This document shows, piece after piece, positions 34,931-43,017 of a stretch of DNA of 64,000 nt. The notes under the pieces are model-generated. The model saw only the letters and a program-made list of their open reading frames with translations. It made no database searches and was not told the origin of the DNA. Source of the stretch: Bog-473 sp963766995 (lineage in GTDB: Bacteria > Actinomycetota > Acidimicrobiia > Acidimicrobiales > RAAP-2); assembly GCA_963766995.1 (NCBI GenBank), contig CAVYCE010000001.1, positions 744,001 to 808,000 of the forward strand, read 5' to 3'. The first letter of the stretch is position 1. Each line of letters begins with the position of its first letter. Made by a program: the position numbers and the translations under genes.

Positions 34931-36214
34931 CTAGGAAGGCTGAAGGTCCCGTTCCGTCCGATCTATCGCCGCATTGGCATTCGATGATCGGTGCCACCGA
35001 ACCTCCATGCTGGCGCCACCAAGTGTGGACACACCAACCAGCCACTCGCCACCGGTTGAACGCACGACCGCGTCGCCGATGGACAGTCCCAGTCCTGCTC
35101 CATTGCCTTTGTCGGTCGCTCGATGGAAGCGGTCAAACAGTTGAGCTCTGTCCTCGAGTCCGATACCAGGACCACTGTCTTCGACAGTGAGACTCACCTG
35201 GTTACCTTCGGCGCCGACAGACAGACGCACCGTTCCGCCTTCTCCGGCGTAGCGACAGGCATTGTCGACCAAGACCCCCGTCAGCCGATCGATCCATTCT
35301 GGCGGGGCGTTGATCCAAGGTTGACCTTCAGCAAATTCGAGCACCGTCAGGGCGATTCCTTGATGAGAAGCCACTGCATCAAAACGATCGACACAGGCCG
35401 AAGCGATGGCGGTGAGGTCGACTGGTTGGTCCCCAGGAGGGGGTGGCTCTGAATCGAAACGGGCAAGCCACAGGAGGTCTTCAACAATGTGTCGGAGTCG
35501 AAGTGTTTCGCGGCTGACCCTTCCGAGTGTGTCCGTGTATTCCGCGCCGCTCCTGGTGCCACTCAGCGCCAGGCTGACTTCAGCCTCAATCACGCTCAAC
35601 GGCGTTCGTAGCTCATGAGAAGCATCAGCCGTGAACTCGAGCTGGCGACGGCGAGCAAGCTCAACGGGACTGGCCGCCTTTATGCCAATAAGCAAGGTCC
35701 CCAAGAACAATCCAAGAAGGAGTATCGGACCAACAATGACTTCAAGGGCAATCAAATCACCATCAACATGGTCAACTTCGGCCATGCTCTGCCCCACCAC
35801 GAACCAATCGCGGCCCATGCGCTCCGACTGCAGCCGGAAGTTCGCCGTTTCGAGGTGCACCTCGTTCAAGCGGTTACTGGGGGACCAGGACGACGTCGCC
35901 AGCGGCGGAGCCCCTGGAGTGAGCGCCGTGACGCTGCCTCCAGCCCCTACCCACCATAAAAAGACAGGTGCATCATCACTGTCGTGAGCATTGTCAAAGT
36001 TGGCAGTTGAACCGGCAGATCCCGGTTTTCGAAGAGCATTGTCCAGCCGTTGATCAAGACGGTCATTTATTTGGCTTACGAGTCGATGTTGATCGACCGC
36101 GTCAAACACCGCTACGACGCAAACGTAGGTGGATCCAATAATTGCAGTGGCGGCCAGTGCCACTCTGGCCGCATGGGTGTTGATTGGCCGGCGCCACTTG
36201 GAAGGAAACTTCAC
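34931..36214 (-). CDS. Sensor histidine kinase
   Basis: A 427-residue membrane sensor kinase. Transmembrane helices lie at about residues 16-38 and 153-178, flanking an extracellular domain of about 115 residues that detects the unknown signal. The dimerisation box has the phosphorylated His in DASHELRTPL. The ATPase domain has N box VDNACRYA, G1 DSGPGIG, F box FDRFHRA and G2 GAGLGLSI. There is no obvious HAMP domain. Its GTG start overlaps the response regulator stop by 4 bp, so the pair is an operon. The divergent flavin/ferric-reductase operon about 0.25 kb beyond the regulator is a candidate target. Confidence 0.92.
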   Translation of the reverse strand: MKFPSKWRRPINTHAARVALAATAIIGSTYVCVVAVFDAVDQHRLVSQINDRLDQRLDNALRKPGSAGSTANFDNAHDSDDAPVFLWWVGAGGSVTALTPGAPPLATSSWSPSNRLNEVHLETANFRLQSERMGRDWFVVGQSMAEVDHVDGDLIALEVIVGPILLLGLFLGTLLIGIKAASPVELARRRQLEFTADASHELRTPLSVIEAEVSLALSGTRSGAEYTDTLGRVSRETLRLRHIVEDLLWLARFDSEPPPPGDQPVDLTAIASACVDRFDAVASHQGIALTVLEFAEGQPWINAPPEWIDRLTGVLVDNACRYAGEGGTVRLSVGAEGNQVSLTVEDSGPGIGLEDRAQLFDRFHRATDKGNGAGLGLSIGDAVVRSTGGEWLVGVSTLGGASMEVRWHRSSNANAAIDRTERDLQPS

Positions 36215-36879
36215 GTGGCAACGAGCCGGTACCCGATGGCTCGAACCGCTTCGATCTTGACTCCTCCGTTCGAGATCTTGGCGCGCAGCCTGGCCATGTG
36301 GACATCCAGGGTGTTGGACCCGAGGGCATCCGCCTCGTCATTCCACACGGCTAGCGCGATGGACCGTCGGGGAACGACGGCCGGCGAGCGGTGCAGCAGC
36401 AGCTCCAGAATTCCCAGTTCAATTGCCGTCAGGCGTGGTCGCGCCGGCCCCACTCTTACTTCGCGAGTCACACTGTCGAGGGTCACATTGCCGACTTTGA
36501 TCTCTAGCGACTGCATGGCCTCACCCCGACGGGCTAATGCCCGAACGCGGGCGAGCAGCTCAGTAAAATCGAACGGCTTGACCAAATAGTCATCCGCTCC
36601 TTTGTCAAGGCCAGTCACCCGATCGATCGAAGTGTCGCGGGCCGTCAGCATCAGGATAGGGAGGGACGAACCACGACGACGAAGCTGCTGGATCACCTCG
36701 AGTCCCGTGACATTAGGCATCCGCCAATCGAGGATGGCGACCTCGTAGTCATAGGTATCGAGGAAGCGCAATGCCTGTTGGCCGTCAGTCGTCGCATCAA
36801 CGACGTATCCGTTCTCGCGAAGGCCCCGTTCGAGCACCGAGCGCAGGCCGTCGTCGTCTTCAGCCACCAGCACCCTCAT
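36211..36879 (-). CDS. OmpR/PhoB-family response regulator
   Basis: A 222-residue regulator. The receiver domain has the acidic pair in VLVAEDDDGLRS, the phospho-acceptor Asp in VAILDWRMPNVTG, Thr in MLTARD and Lys in DDYLVKPFDF. A winged-helix DNA-binding domain follows (about residues 125-220, with LTAIELGILELLLHRSP and DVHMARLRAKI). ATG at 36879 or GTG at 36885 may be used. It is transcribed with the histidine kinase and diverges from the ApbE/ferric-reductase operon. Confidence 0.93.
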   Translation of the reverse strand: MRVLVAEDDDGLRSVLERGLRENGYVVDATTDGQQALRFLDTYDYEVAILDWRMPNVTGLEVIQQLRRRGSSLPILMLTARDTSIDRVTGLDKGADDYLVKPFDFTELLARVRALARRGEAMQSLEIKVGNVTLDSVTREVRVGPARPRLTAIELGILELLLHRSPAVVPRRSIALAVWNDEADALGSNTLDVHMARLRAKISNGGVKIEAVRAIGYRLVAT

Positions 36880-37143
36880 TGCCACTGTCTACTCGCCAAA
36901 GGTGACGGAAACATGACGTGTTCCTCCCCTAAAGAAGGCCGGTATTCCCAGCTCAGGGAGCAATTGCACTCTTACCAAGTTCTCAGCTAGCCGTCATCCT
37001 GTCGTAAGGCCCGCTCCATACGTTGTGGGTGTGCTCCACGTGATCCGGCTCGTTCCTGACGCAACTGTGTCGGCCCCTGGCCCTACATCCATGGTGCTTC
37101 CAGTCCGAATCAAGGTTGACGAAGTCCGGACAGCGGGCACCCG

Positions 37144-37464
37144 ATGAGAAGTGCTCACAATCACCACTCTCCTGCGTCTCGGGATCGGGCCAACGTGCGC
37201 ATCGGGCGCATAACACGCTGGGCCGTCTTGGCCGCTACCGGCGCCACCGCGTTATTAGGCGTCGTGGTCGCCAAAGAGCACCCAGGATCCAGCTCAGCCG
37301 TCACCGTGAACACGCCTCTCCCAACCGAACCTTCGACGACATCAGTGCCTGCAGCGTCAACAAGCGGCACGACCCCCGATTCCTCAACCACTTCTACGAC
37401 CAACGCGCCGACCACCACGACCACGACCCGTCCCGTCGTTAATTCCGGGGGCTCGTCACGATGA
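37144..37464 (+). CDS. Membrane-anchored Ser/Thr-rich protein preceding apbE
   Basis: A 106-residue protein with one transmembrane helix (about residues 25-45, ITRWAVLAATGATALLGVVV) and then an extracellular tail almost wholly of Thr, Ser, Pro and Ala, ending PVVNSGGSSR. In related actinobacterial operons the first gene encodes an anchor and linker like this followed by an FMN_bind domain that ApbE flavinylates. Here the protein stops at the linker, and no D-G-A-T-S-like flavinylation motif is seen. The stop overlaps the apbE start (ATGA). It may be a shortened partner or an anchor with another role. Confidence 0.6.
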   Translation: MRSAHNHHSPASRDRANVRIGRITRWAVLAATGATALLGVVVAKEHPGSSSAVTVNTPLPTEPSTTSVPAASTSGTTPDSSTTSTTNAPTTTTTTRPVVNSGGSSR

Positions 37465-38405
37465 CCACATCATGTTCGTCGGTTCGGCTGCCCGAACGCT
37501 CATTTCGGGCGATCGGGACCACGGCCACCGTGGTGGTCTGCGATCACACCCGGCTGGATGCCGCAGAAGCGCTACTACGCAAAGAGATCGAGGCCATCGA
37601 TTTGGCCTGCAGCCGTTTTCGACCGGACTCTGAGATTGAGCGCCTCCATTCACTCGGTGGCTCTACAGTCGAAGTGTCGCCCCTTCTCTTCGAGGCCCTC
37701 GAGGTTGCGGTAATCGTCGCAGCGCAGACACACGGGGCGGTAGATCCGACGGTGGGAAATGCGATTTCGAAACTGGGCTACGACCGTGATTTCGACCTCA
37801 TCGCCACAAAGACGCACCATCAGCTCAACGAACTGGGTCCAGTCGTCGGTTTTGGACACATCCATCTCGACGCAAGGCATCGCCTGGTTCGCATTCCAAG
37901 GGGCGTGCGCCTTGACCTCGGATCATCGGCGAAAGCTTTGGTTGTTGATCGCGCCGCTTCCATAATCGCCACTGAGCTCGACACTGGAGTACTAGTGAGT
38001 GTGGGTGGCGACATCGCTGCCGCTGGGCCCCCACCGACTGGCGGATGGGCCGTCGGCATCGCTCTCGACTCCTCAGCGTCCGAGCACGATGTCGACCAGG
38101 TCGTGGCGATTACCCACGGAGGACTGGCCAGCTCAAGCACCACGGTGCGGACCTGGAGAGTTGGACCTGAGCTCGTTCATCACATCATCGATCCGACAAC
38201 TGGGCGTTCATCCTCGACCTATTGGAAACTGGTGTCTGTGGCTGGTGCAACTTGCGTCGACGCCAACGCACTTTCCACGGCAGCCATCGTTTGGGGACCG
38301 GACGCAGTCAATCGCTTGGAGTCGTTCGGGCAGGCGGCTCGTCTCGTTCGCTACGACGGTGTCGTAGTTACCTTGGGCGGCTGGCCCGGCTGTGAGCCAT
38401 CGTGA
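37461..38405 (+). CDS. apbE: FAD:protein FMN transferase
   Basis: A 314-residue ApbE-family enzyme that attaches FMN covalently to a Thr or Ser in target redox proteins, using FAD and Mg2+. The flavin-binding segment is LDLGSSAKALVVD (the family usually has DLGGIAKG), the DPTTGRSS motif is present, and the metal-binding segment is VDANALSTAAIV. No signal peptide or lipobox is evident, so the enzyme is probably cytosolic. ATGA overlap with the preceding gene and GTGA overlap with the ferric reductase gene show tight coupling. No FMN_bind target is encoded next to it. Confidence 0.88.
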   Translation: MTTSCSSVRLPERSFRAIGTTATVVVCDHTRLDAAEALLRKEIEAIDLACSRFRPDSEIERLHSLGGSTVEVSPLLFEALEVAVIVAAQTHGAVDPTVGNAISKLGYDRDFDLIATKTHHQLNELGPVVGFGHIHLDARHRLVRIPRGVRLDLGSSAKALVVDRAASIIATELDTGVLVSVGGDIAAAGPPPTGGWAVGIALDSSASEHDVDQVVAITHGGLASSSTTVRTWRVGPELVHHIIDPTTGRSSSTYWKLVSVAGATCVDANALSTAAIVWGPDAVNRLESFGQAARLVRYDGVVVTLGGWPGCEPS

Positions 38406-39022
38406 ATTCGACCACGTTTTGGTATGTCACGCGCGCCACCGGCATCGTCACGCTTGTATTGCTGACCCTGACGATGATTCTTGGACTCATCACGTCCTCT
38501 CGGTCGCGTTCCCCCAAATGGCCGGGCTTCGCACAACAGGAACTCCACCGGAGACTCTCGATGATGTCGGTGGTCTTCTTGGCCATCCACGTACTCACCA
38601 GCATCCTCGACACCTATGTCCACATCGGGTGGTGGGCCATTGTTGTCCCCTTTACATCCCCCTACAGCCGGTTCTGGGTGGGTGTGGGCACCGTTGCCCT
38701 TGATCTCATGGTGGCTGTCTTCATCTCCAGTCTGCTCCGTTCCCGCTTGAAACCTGGGACGTGGCGCGGACTCCACTGGCTGGCCTACTGCTGCTGGCCG
38801 ATCTCGTTGATCCACACCTTTGGCCTCGGCACTGATGCCGGCGAACTCTGGGTCATGGGGCTTGGAACGGCGTGCGTCCTCTCGGTGGTCGTCGCATTGG
38901 TGTGGCGAGTGCGAGCCACATCCCACCGGATTCCAGTACCGACTCAGGTCGGCGCTCGCATCATTCCGCCCACCAAGCTCGTCTCGACTTCCGCCGCTCG
39001 AGGAGCAGCACATGGCCATTAG
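38402..39022 (+). CDS. Ferric reductase-like transmembrane protein
   Basis: A 206-residue integral membrane protein with five or six helices and the His residues expected to hold b-type hemes (ELHRRLSMMSVVFLAIHVLT, RGLHWLAYCCWPISLIHTFG). It matches the Ferric_reduct domain but has no cytosolic FAD/NAD(P)H module, so electrons must come from partners. The following NuoF-like protein and ferredoxin are obvious donors. GTG at 38402 overlaps the apbE stop. It would carry electrons across the membrane to an extracytoplasmic acceptor. Confidence 0.87.
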   Translation: MNSTTFWYVTRATGIVTLVLLTLTMILGLITSSRSRSPKWPGFAQQELHRRLSMMSVVFLAIHVLTSILDTYVHIGWWAIVVPFTSPYSRFWVGVGTVALDLMVAVFISSLLRSRLKPGTWRGLHWLAYCCWPISLIHTFGLGTDAGELWVMGLGTACVLSVVVALVWRVRATSHRIPVPTQVGARIIPPTKLVSTSAARGAAHGH

Positions 39023-40295
39023 TGCGACTGACGCCTCCCGGCGGAGTGAGCAACATCACATTCTCGGCCACCCGACCGATCTGGCCGGGCACATCAGTGC
39101 TCATGGGCTACTGACCATTGTCATGGACAATGACCGCTCATGGCGACCAACGTTGGCCGCCAATCTGCAGGCCTCGGGACTGGCGGGCCGAGGTGGCGGC
39201 GGGTTCTCGGCATCAATGAAATTGGACTTAGCCACGTCGCATGGCCCCGGCGGAACCGTCGTGGTCAATGGCATGGAGGGAGAGCCGGCCAGCGACAAGG
39301 ACAAGGTGCTCCTCACACATGCTCCCCATCTAGTGCTCGATGGTGCCCAGTTTCTGGCCGCCATGTGCCAAGCGGAACGCATTGTCGTATGCATTCCGGT
39401 CGGCCGAGATGGTGTGGCTGCTGCTGTCGGCTACGCCATCGAAGAACGGCGTCGGGCCGATTACGGCAACGTGCCGGAAATCGTCGTTCGACCACCCAAT
39501 CGCTTCGTAGCGGGTGAAGAGTCGGCATTAATTAGCTGGGTTGACGGGAATGAGGCACTTCCCGTCTTTCGCCCTGACAAGGGCATTCCGCTTCGCATAG
39601 GGAAGCGTCCTGCGTTGGTCCACAACACTGAGACGTTGGCGCATGTGGCCTTGATTGCTCGCCAGGGTCCCAGCCATTTTCGGAGCCGAGGACTCTACGA
39701 CGAACCCGGTACTTGCCTGGTCACCATCAGCGGCGACGTAACACAACCGGGCGTCGTCGAGGCGAACCGGGGAACCCCACTCTGGGACATCGCTCAGCGC
39801 GCCACTCCACGGGAGCCCGTTCAAGCCCTTCTGGTCGGGGGGTATGGCGGCGCCTGGGTGCCTCCCGAGCATTTCTTGACTCCGTATGCGTCCATGCCGC
39901 TGCGAGCCATCGGTGCAACGGCCGGCGTCGGGGTCATCGCCGTTCTTGGCCAATCGGCCTGCGGCATTGCCGAATCGGCGCGAGTGGTCCGCTATCTGGC
40001 CGAACAGAGTTCAGGTCAATGCGGGCCATGTGTATTTGGGCTGCCGGCCATAGCCGATGATCTGGCTCTATTGGCTCACGGAACGGCAGATGCTGACCTT
40101 TCCCAACGGCTCCCCAGGAGGCTTCGTGAAGTAGCCGGTCGCGGCGCTTGCCGCCATCCCGATGGCGCCGTCGGGATGGTATCCAGCGCCCTCGACGTAT
40201 TCGCCGGAGACGTCGCTGCGCATATGAAAGGCGCGCCTTGTGCGCATTTCCAAAAGCCCACCTCCCTGCGTTTTCCCCACCTCATCACTCCATAA
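39012..40295 (+). CDS. NuoF-like NADH dehydrogenase subunit with SLBB domain
   Basis: A 427-residue homologue of the 51-kDa complex I subunit. The FMN/NADH region is GLAGRGGGGFSASMKLDLA, then VVVNGMEGEPASDKDKVLL. An SLBB segment (CLVTISGDVTQPGVVEANRG) and an iron-sulfur domain (SSGQCGPCVFGLPAIADD with a later GACRHPDG) follow. Only three cluster cysteines are seen, with Ser where complex I has its first Cys; I recall this in related stand-alone proteins. It probably oxidises NAD(P)H and passes electrons to the ferredoxin and ferric reductase. ATG at 39012 overlaps the preceding gene by 11 bp. Confidence 0.87.
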   Translation: MAISATDASRRSEQHHILGHPTDLAGHISAHGLLTIVMDNDRSWRPTLAANLQASGLAGRGGGGFSASMKLDLATSHGPGGTVVVNGMEGEPASDKDKVLLTHAPHLVLDGAQFLAAMCQAERIVVCIPVGRDGVAAAVGYAIEERRRADYGNVPEIVVRPPNRFVAGEESALISWVDGNEALPVFRPDKGIPLRIGKRPALVHNTETLAHVALIARQGPSHFRSRGLYDEPGTCLVTISGDVTQPGVVEANRGTPLWDIAQRATPREPVQALLVGGYGGAWVPPEHFLTPYASMPLRAIGATAGVGVIAVLGQSACGIAESARVVRYLAEQSSGQCGPCVFGLPAIADDLALLAHGTADADLSQRLPRRLREVAGRGACRHPDGAVGMVSSALDVFAGDVAAHMKGAPCAHFQKPTSLRFPHLITP

Positions 40296-40507
40296 TGGCG
40301 ATCCGCATTTCAATCGATCCTGTGCTGTGCGGCGCTTACGGGTATTGCGCGGAGTTGCTCCCTGAGGCCGTCACGCTTGACGAATGGGGTTATCCCGTCG
40401 TAAATGGCCAACCGGTTCCCGGTGCACTGTTGGCAATGGCCAAGCGGGCGGCACGCGATTGCCCACGTCGCGCCATTTCATTGGAGCCAGTAGCCACCCG
40501 CGAATAG
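40295..40507 (+). CDS. Small ferredoxin ([3Fe-4S] or [4Fe-4S] type)
   Basis: A 70-residue ferredoxin with Cys in LCGAYGYCAELLPE and ARDCPRRAI, the C-x2-x-x2-C-xn-CP pattern of actinobacterial small ferredoxins. The fourth position, which tunes the cluster, is Tyr here, not Cys. The ATG at 40295 shares one base with the NuoF-like stop (TAATG), so it is the last member of the electron-transfer operon. It probably links the NADH-oxidising subunit with the membrane reductase. Confidence 0.85.
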   Translation: MAIRISIDPVLCGAYGYCAELLPEAVTLDEWGYPVVNGQPVPGALLAMAKRAARDCPRRAISLEPVATRE

Positions 40508-40574
40508 AAAGGTCGCCATCCCGCGGCGTAACGAAACTCGAACCGACACAGATCCAGAACTGGTGCCGAAGGAT

Positions 40575-42149
40575 CTAGGTCGTGGGCAGAGGGGTCCACT
40601 TCTGCTTGACCACCCAGCAGGTGCCCTGAGGCTTGCCATTGGCCTGCGGCACGCACTGGGAGGACGGCGGCACATTGTTGTGCACCTCGACGACCTGGTA
40701 CTGAGTGGGGCCATACATCTTGTTCGGCCCAAAACTCCAGACCGGAGACAGTGTGCCCTGTATGGAGGTGATCTTGGCCATGGCCTCCACGAAGGTGCGC
40801 CGGTTCAGGTTCTTGCCGGCCTCAGTGGCCGCCAGCGAGAAGAGCCGGATGGCACCGCACCAACCCTGAATCGGACCCTGCTCCTCAATGTAGGGATTGG
40901 TCGCTCCCTTGTAGGGCTTGGGGTGCACCTTGTGCCATTGGGCGTAGCAAGAACGGACGCCCGGGTCGTAACCGCCCGTGGCCTGTGAGCGTGGCGTGTC
41001 CTCGCCACCAAGGGTCTCAGTGGTCACACCCTCCTGATCGTTCAGTGCCTTTTCGTAGGGCACCGGTATGAGGCCCAGCGCGATCTCAATGCTCGACTGG
41101 TAGTCACTCAGCAACAGCTGGGGGTAGTACTGCTGCGCGTTCTCCGCCCCGATGTACGGGAAGAAGGCGTTCTCCGGCAGCAACGGGATAACCGATTGGA
41201 CTCCTCCAGCTTTGAAGCGTTCCACTGCGAGCTGAGCATCGGAGTTGGTACTGGTGGTGTCGTCTGGGTTGCCGGCGATGGTCTCGACCAGCGGTGTCAC
41301 GCCGATCTTCTTTAAGTAGGGCAGGAGAAAGTAATTGAGCGCGGCCTGATCACTGGCCTGATCCGAGACAGCCACGCCCACCTTCTTGCCTCCACCGAGA
41401 CGTCCAGATTTCACGCCCCAGTTGACCAAGGCTTGGAGCACCGGCGCCTGGTCGGCGCCCGTCCACCACAGGTACGGCGATCCCAGCTGCGTCCAGTCGG
41501 TGATGGTCGACCAGGCGCTGATCAGTGGAGTGTGCCCTTCTTGTGTGATGCAGAGTTGATTGTCGTCTCGCCAGGTCCCTATGCCGTCGAGTACAGCGAA
41601 GACGCCGGGATTGCCTTGAGTCCACTGTTGGCACAATGCACGCATTGAGGCGGCATCGGTGGGGTCAAAGCTGACGATCATCGGATTGATCTTGCGACCG
41701 TTAATCCCACTACCGGCGTTGATCTGATCGACGAAAACATGAATGGCGGCAATCTGTTGCCCGTATTCGGCGTCCGCAGCAAATCCTTCGCGACCAGAAA
41801 GGCTGTTGATGGCCACGACGGGGAACACGACGTTGATCTGCGTCTTGGTAACGCCTCGCGTGCTGGTGCTGGCCTGCGTTACCGGCGTGGGCTTGAACGC
41901 TGCCGCGTGCACGGAAACCTCGGAAGCGCCCGCTCCGAGCGGTGAACCGGGCATGCCCACCGGTGCCATAGCCAGCCAGAGGATGAGGCCCACCACAACG
42001 GCGATCACCATGATGACGGTGCGGACTTGCATGGCTCGGGGCCGGCGGCGCAATCGGCGCCAACCTCGCGCCATCGGATTACGTATCAGTACCGAACTCG
42101 AATGCACGGGAGTGGATTGCAATGAATTCGATTGCATGGACTCGGTCAC
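40575..42149 (-). CDS. Membrane-anchored periplasmic-binding protein (LivK-like type I fold)
   Basis: A 524-residue substrate-binding protein of the branched-chain amino acid/amide family. It has an unusually long basic N-terminus and one hydrophobic helix at about residues 44-64, with no lipobox Cys, so it appears to be a signal-anchored receptor. The ligand domain begins near TQINVVFPVVAINSLSGREG and shows the type I pattern, with QIAAIHVFVDQINAGSGINGRK. The GTG at 42149 follows GAAGGGAG; ATG at 42137 is an alternative. It ends a run with LivG, LivH-LivM and MFS-LivF genes. Despite the family name, the neighbouring sugar genes argue against an amino-acid ligand. Confidence 0.83.
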   Translation of the reverse strand: MTESMQSNSLQSTPVHSSSVLIRNPMARGWRRLRRRPRAMQVRTVIMVIAVVVGLILWLAMAPVGMPGSPLGAGASEVSVHAAAFKPTPVTQASTSTRGVTKTQINVVFPVVAINSLSGREGFAADAEYGQQIAAIHVFVDQINAGSGINGRKINPMIVSFDPTDAASMRALCQQWTQGNPGVFAVLDGIGTWRDDNQLCITQEGHTPLISAWSTITDWTQLGSPYLWWTGADQAPVLQALVNWGVKSGRLGGGKKVGVAVSDQASDQAALNYFLLPYLKKIGVTPLVETIAGNPDDTTSTNSDAQLAVERFKAGGVQSVIPLLPENAFFPYIGAENAQQYYPQLLLSDYQSSIEIALGLIPVPYEKALNDQEGVTTETLGGEDTPRSQATGGYDPGVRSCYAQWHKVHPKPYKGATNPYIEEQGPIQGWCGAIRLFSLAATEAGKNLNRRTFVEAMAKITSIQGTLSPVWSFGPNKMYGPTQYQVVEVHNNVPPSSQCVPQANGKPQGTCWVVKQKWTPLPTT

Positions 42150-42177
42150 GCTCCCTTCACCATCAGGAAATCTCGCC

Positions 42178-43017
42178 TCACGAGGTGGTGCTCTGCTCGT
42201 CCGACCCTCTCGCCGGGCCGGACACAAATAGGGCTTCGTCGCTGGCACCAAGGTACGCCGCCAAGGCCCGCTCGTCAGATCGGACCTCTTCGGGCGGGCC
42301 GGCCACGACCACTCGACCGAGTTCCATCACTACGACGGTGGAGCACAGTTCGAACACCAGCGGGACGTCGTGCTCGACCAGGACGATGGTGGTGTCAACC
42401 ACTTGATGCAAGCGTTGAAGGAGAGGGATGAATGCCTCGGCTTCTCGTTGGGCGATCCCGGCCGTGGGTTCGTCCAAGAGGAGGATCCGCGGTTGGGCCA
42501 GCACCATGGAGGCCAGGTCAACGACTCGACGCGTCCCGGTGGAGAGCTCGGATGTTCGGTGATGGCGAAAACGTTCCAGGCCGAAGGCCCCGATGACCTC
42601 GTTGGCCGCTTCCAGCTTCTTGCGTTCCGCCTTGCGGGCCCACGGCATCTGCAGCGTCGTGGACAGCACCCCCACTTCGCTCTTGACGTCCTCGCAGAGC
42701 AACAGCACATCGAGCACGGACAGCTCCGGATAGAGCCGGCAATCCTGAAACGACCGCACCATGCCGACACGCTGGCGTTCCTCTGGGAGGTACTCCTCGA
42801 GGTCGATGCCATTGAGCACGATCGTGCCCGTCTTGGGCTTCACCAGTCCCGAGATCATGTCGAGTGTGGTCGTCTTGCCTGAACCATTGGCGCCGATCAG
42901 GCCGACAATGGCCCCGGCCTCCGCCGTGAAGCTGACGTCGACCACGGCGTGCACGCCGCCGAAGCTGACGCTCAAATTGCTGACGTCGAGGCGGGCCGGA
43001 CCGTCTACCGCACTCAT
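42178..43017 (-). CDS. ABC transporter ATP-binding protein (LivG type)
   Basis: A 279-residue ATPase with Walker A GANGSGKTT, Walker B RILLLDEPTAG and an H-loop in VLVEHD. The signature motif is LSTGTRR instead of LSGGQ, a variant I associate with actinobacterial LivG-like proteins. It would drive import with the fused LivH-LivM permease and the LivF-type domain of the MFS fusion. Its ATG overlaps the permease stop (ATGA), and AGAGGGAG lies ahead of it. The binding-protein gene starts 28 bp after its stop. Confidence 0.92.
   Translation of the reverse strand: MSAVDGPARLDVSNLSVSFGGVHAVVDVSFTAEAGAIVGLIGANGSGKTTTLDMISGLVKPKTGTIVLNGIDLEEYLPEERQRVGMVRSFQDCRLYPELSVLDVLLLCEDVKSEVGVLSTTLQMPWARKAERKKLEAANEVIGAFGLERFRHHRTSELSTGTRRVVDLASMVLAQPRILLLDEPTAGIAQREAEAFIPLLQRLHQVVDTTIVLVEHDVPLVFELCSTVVVMELGRVVVAGPPEEVRSDERALAAYLGASDEALFVSGPARGSDEQSTTS

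Noticed and set aside
40508..40574. Bidirectional terminator between the ferredoxin and binding-protein genes
   Set aside because: Only a weak GATCC/GGATC pairing is present, with no T-tract.
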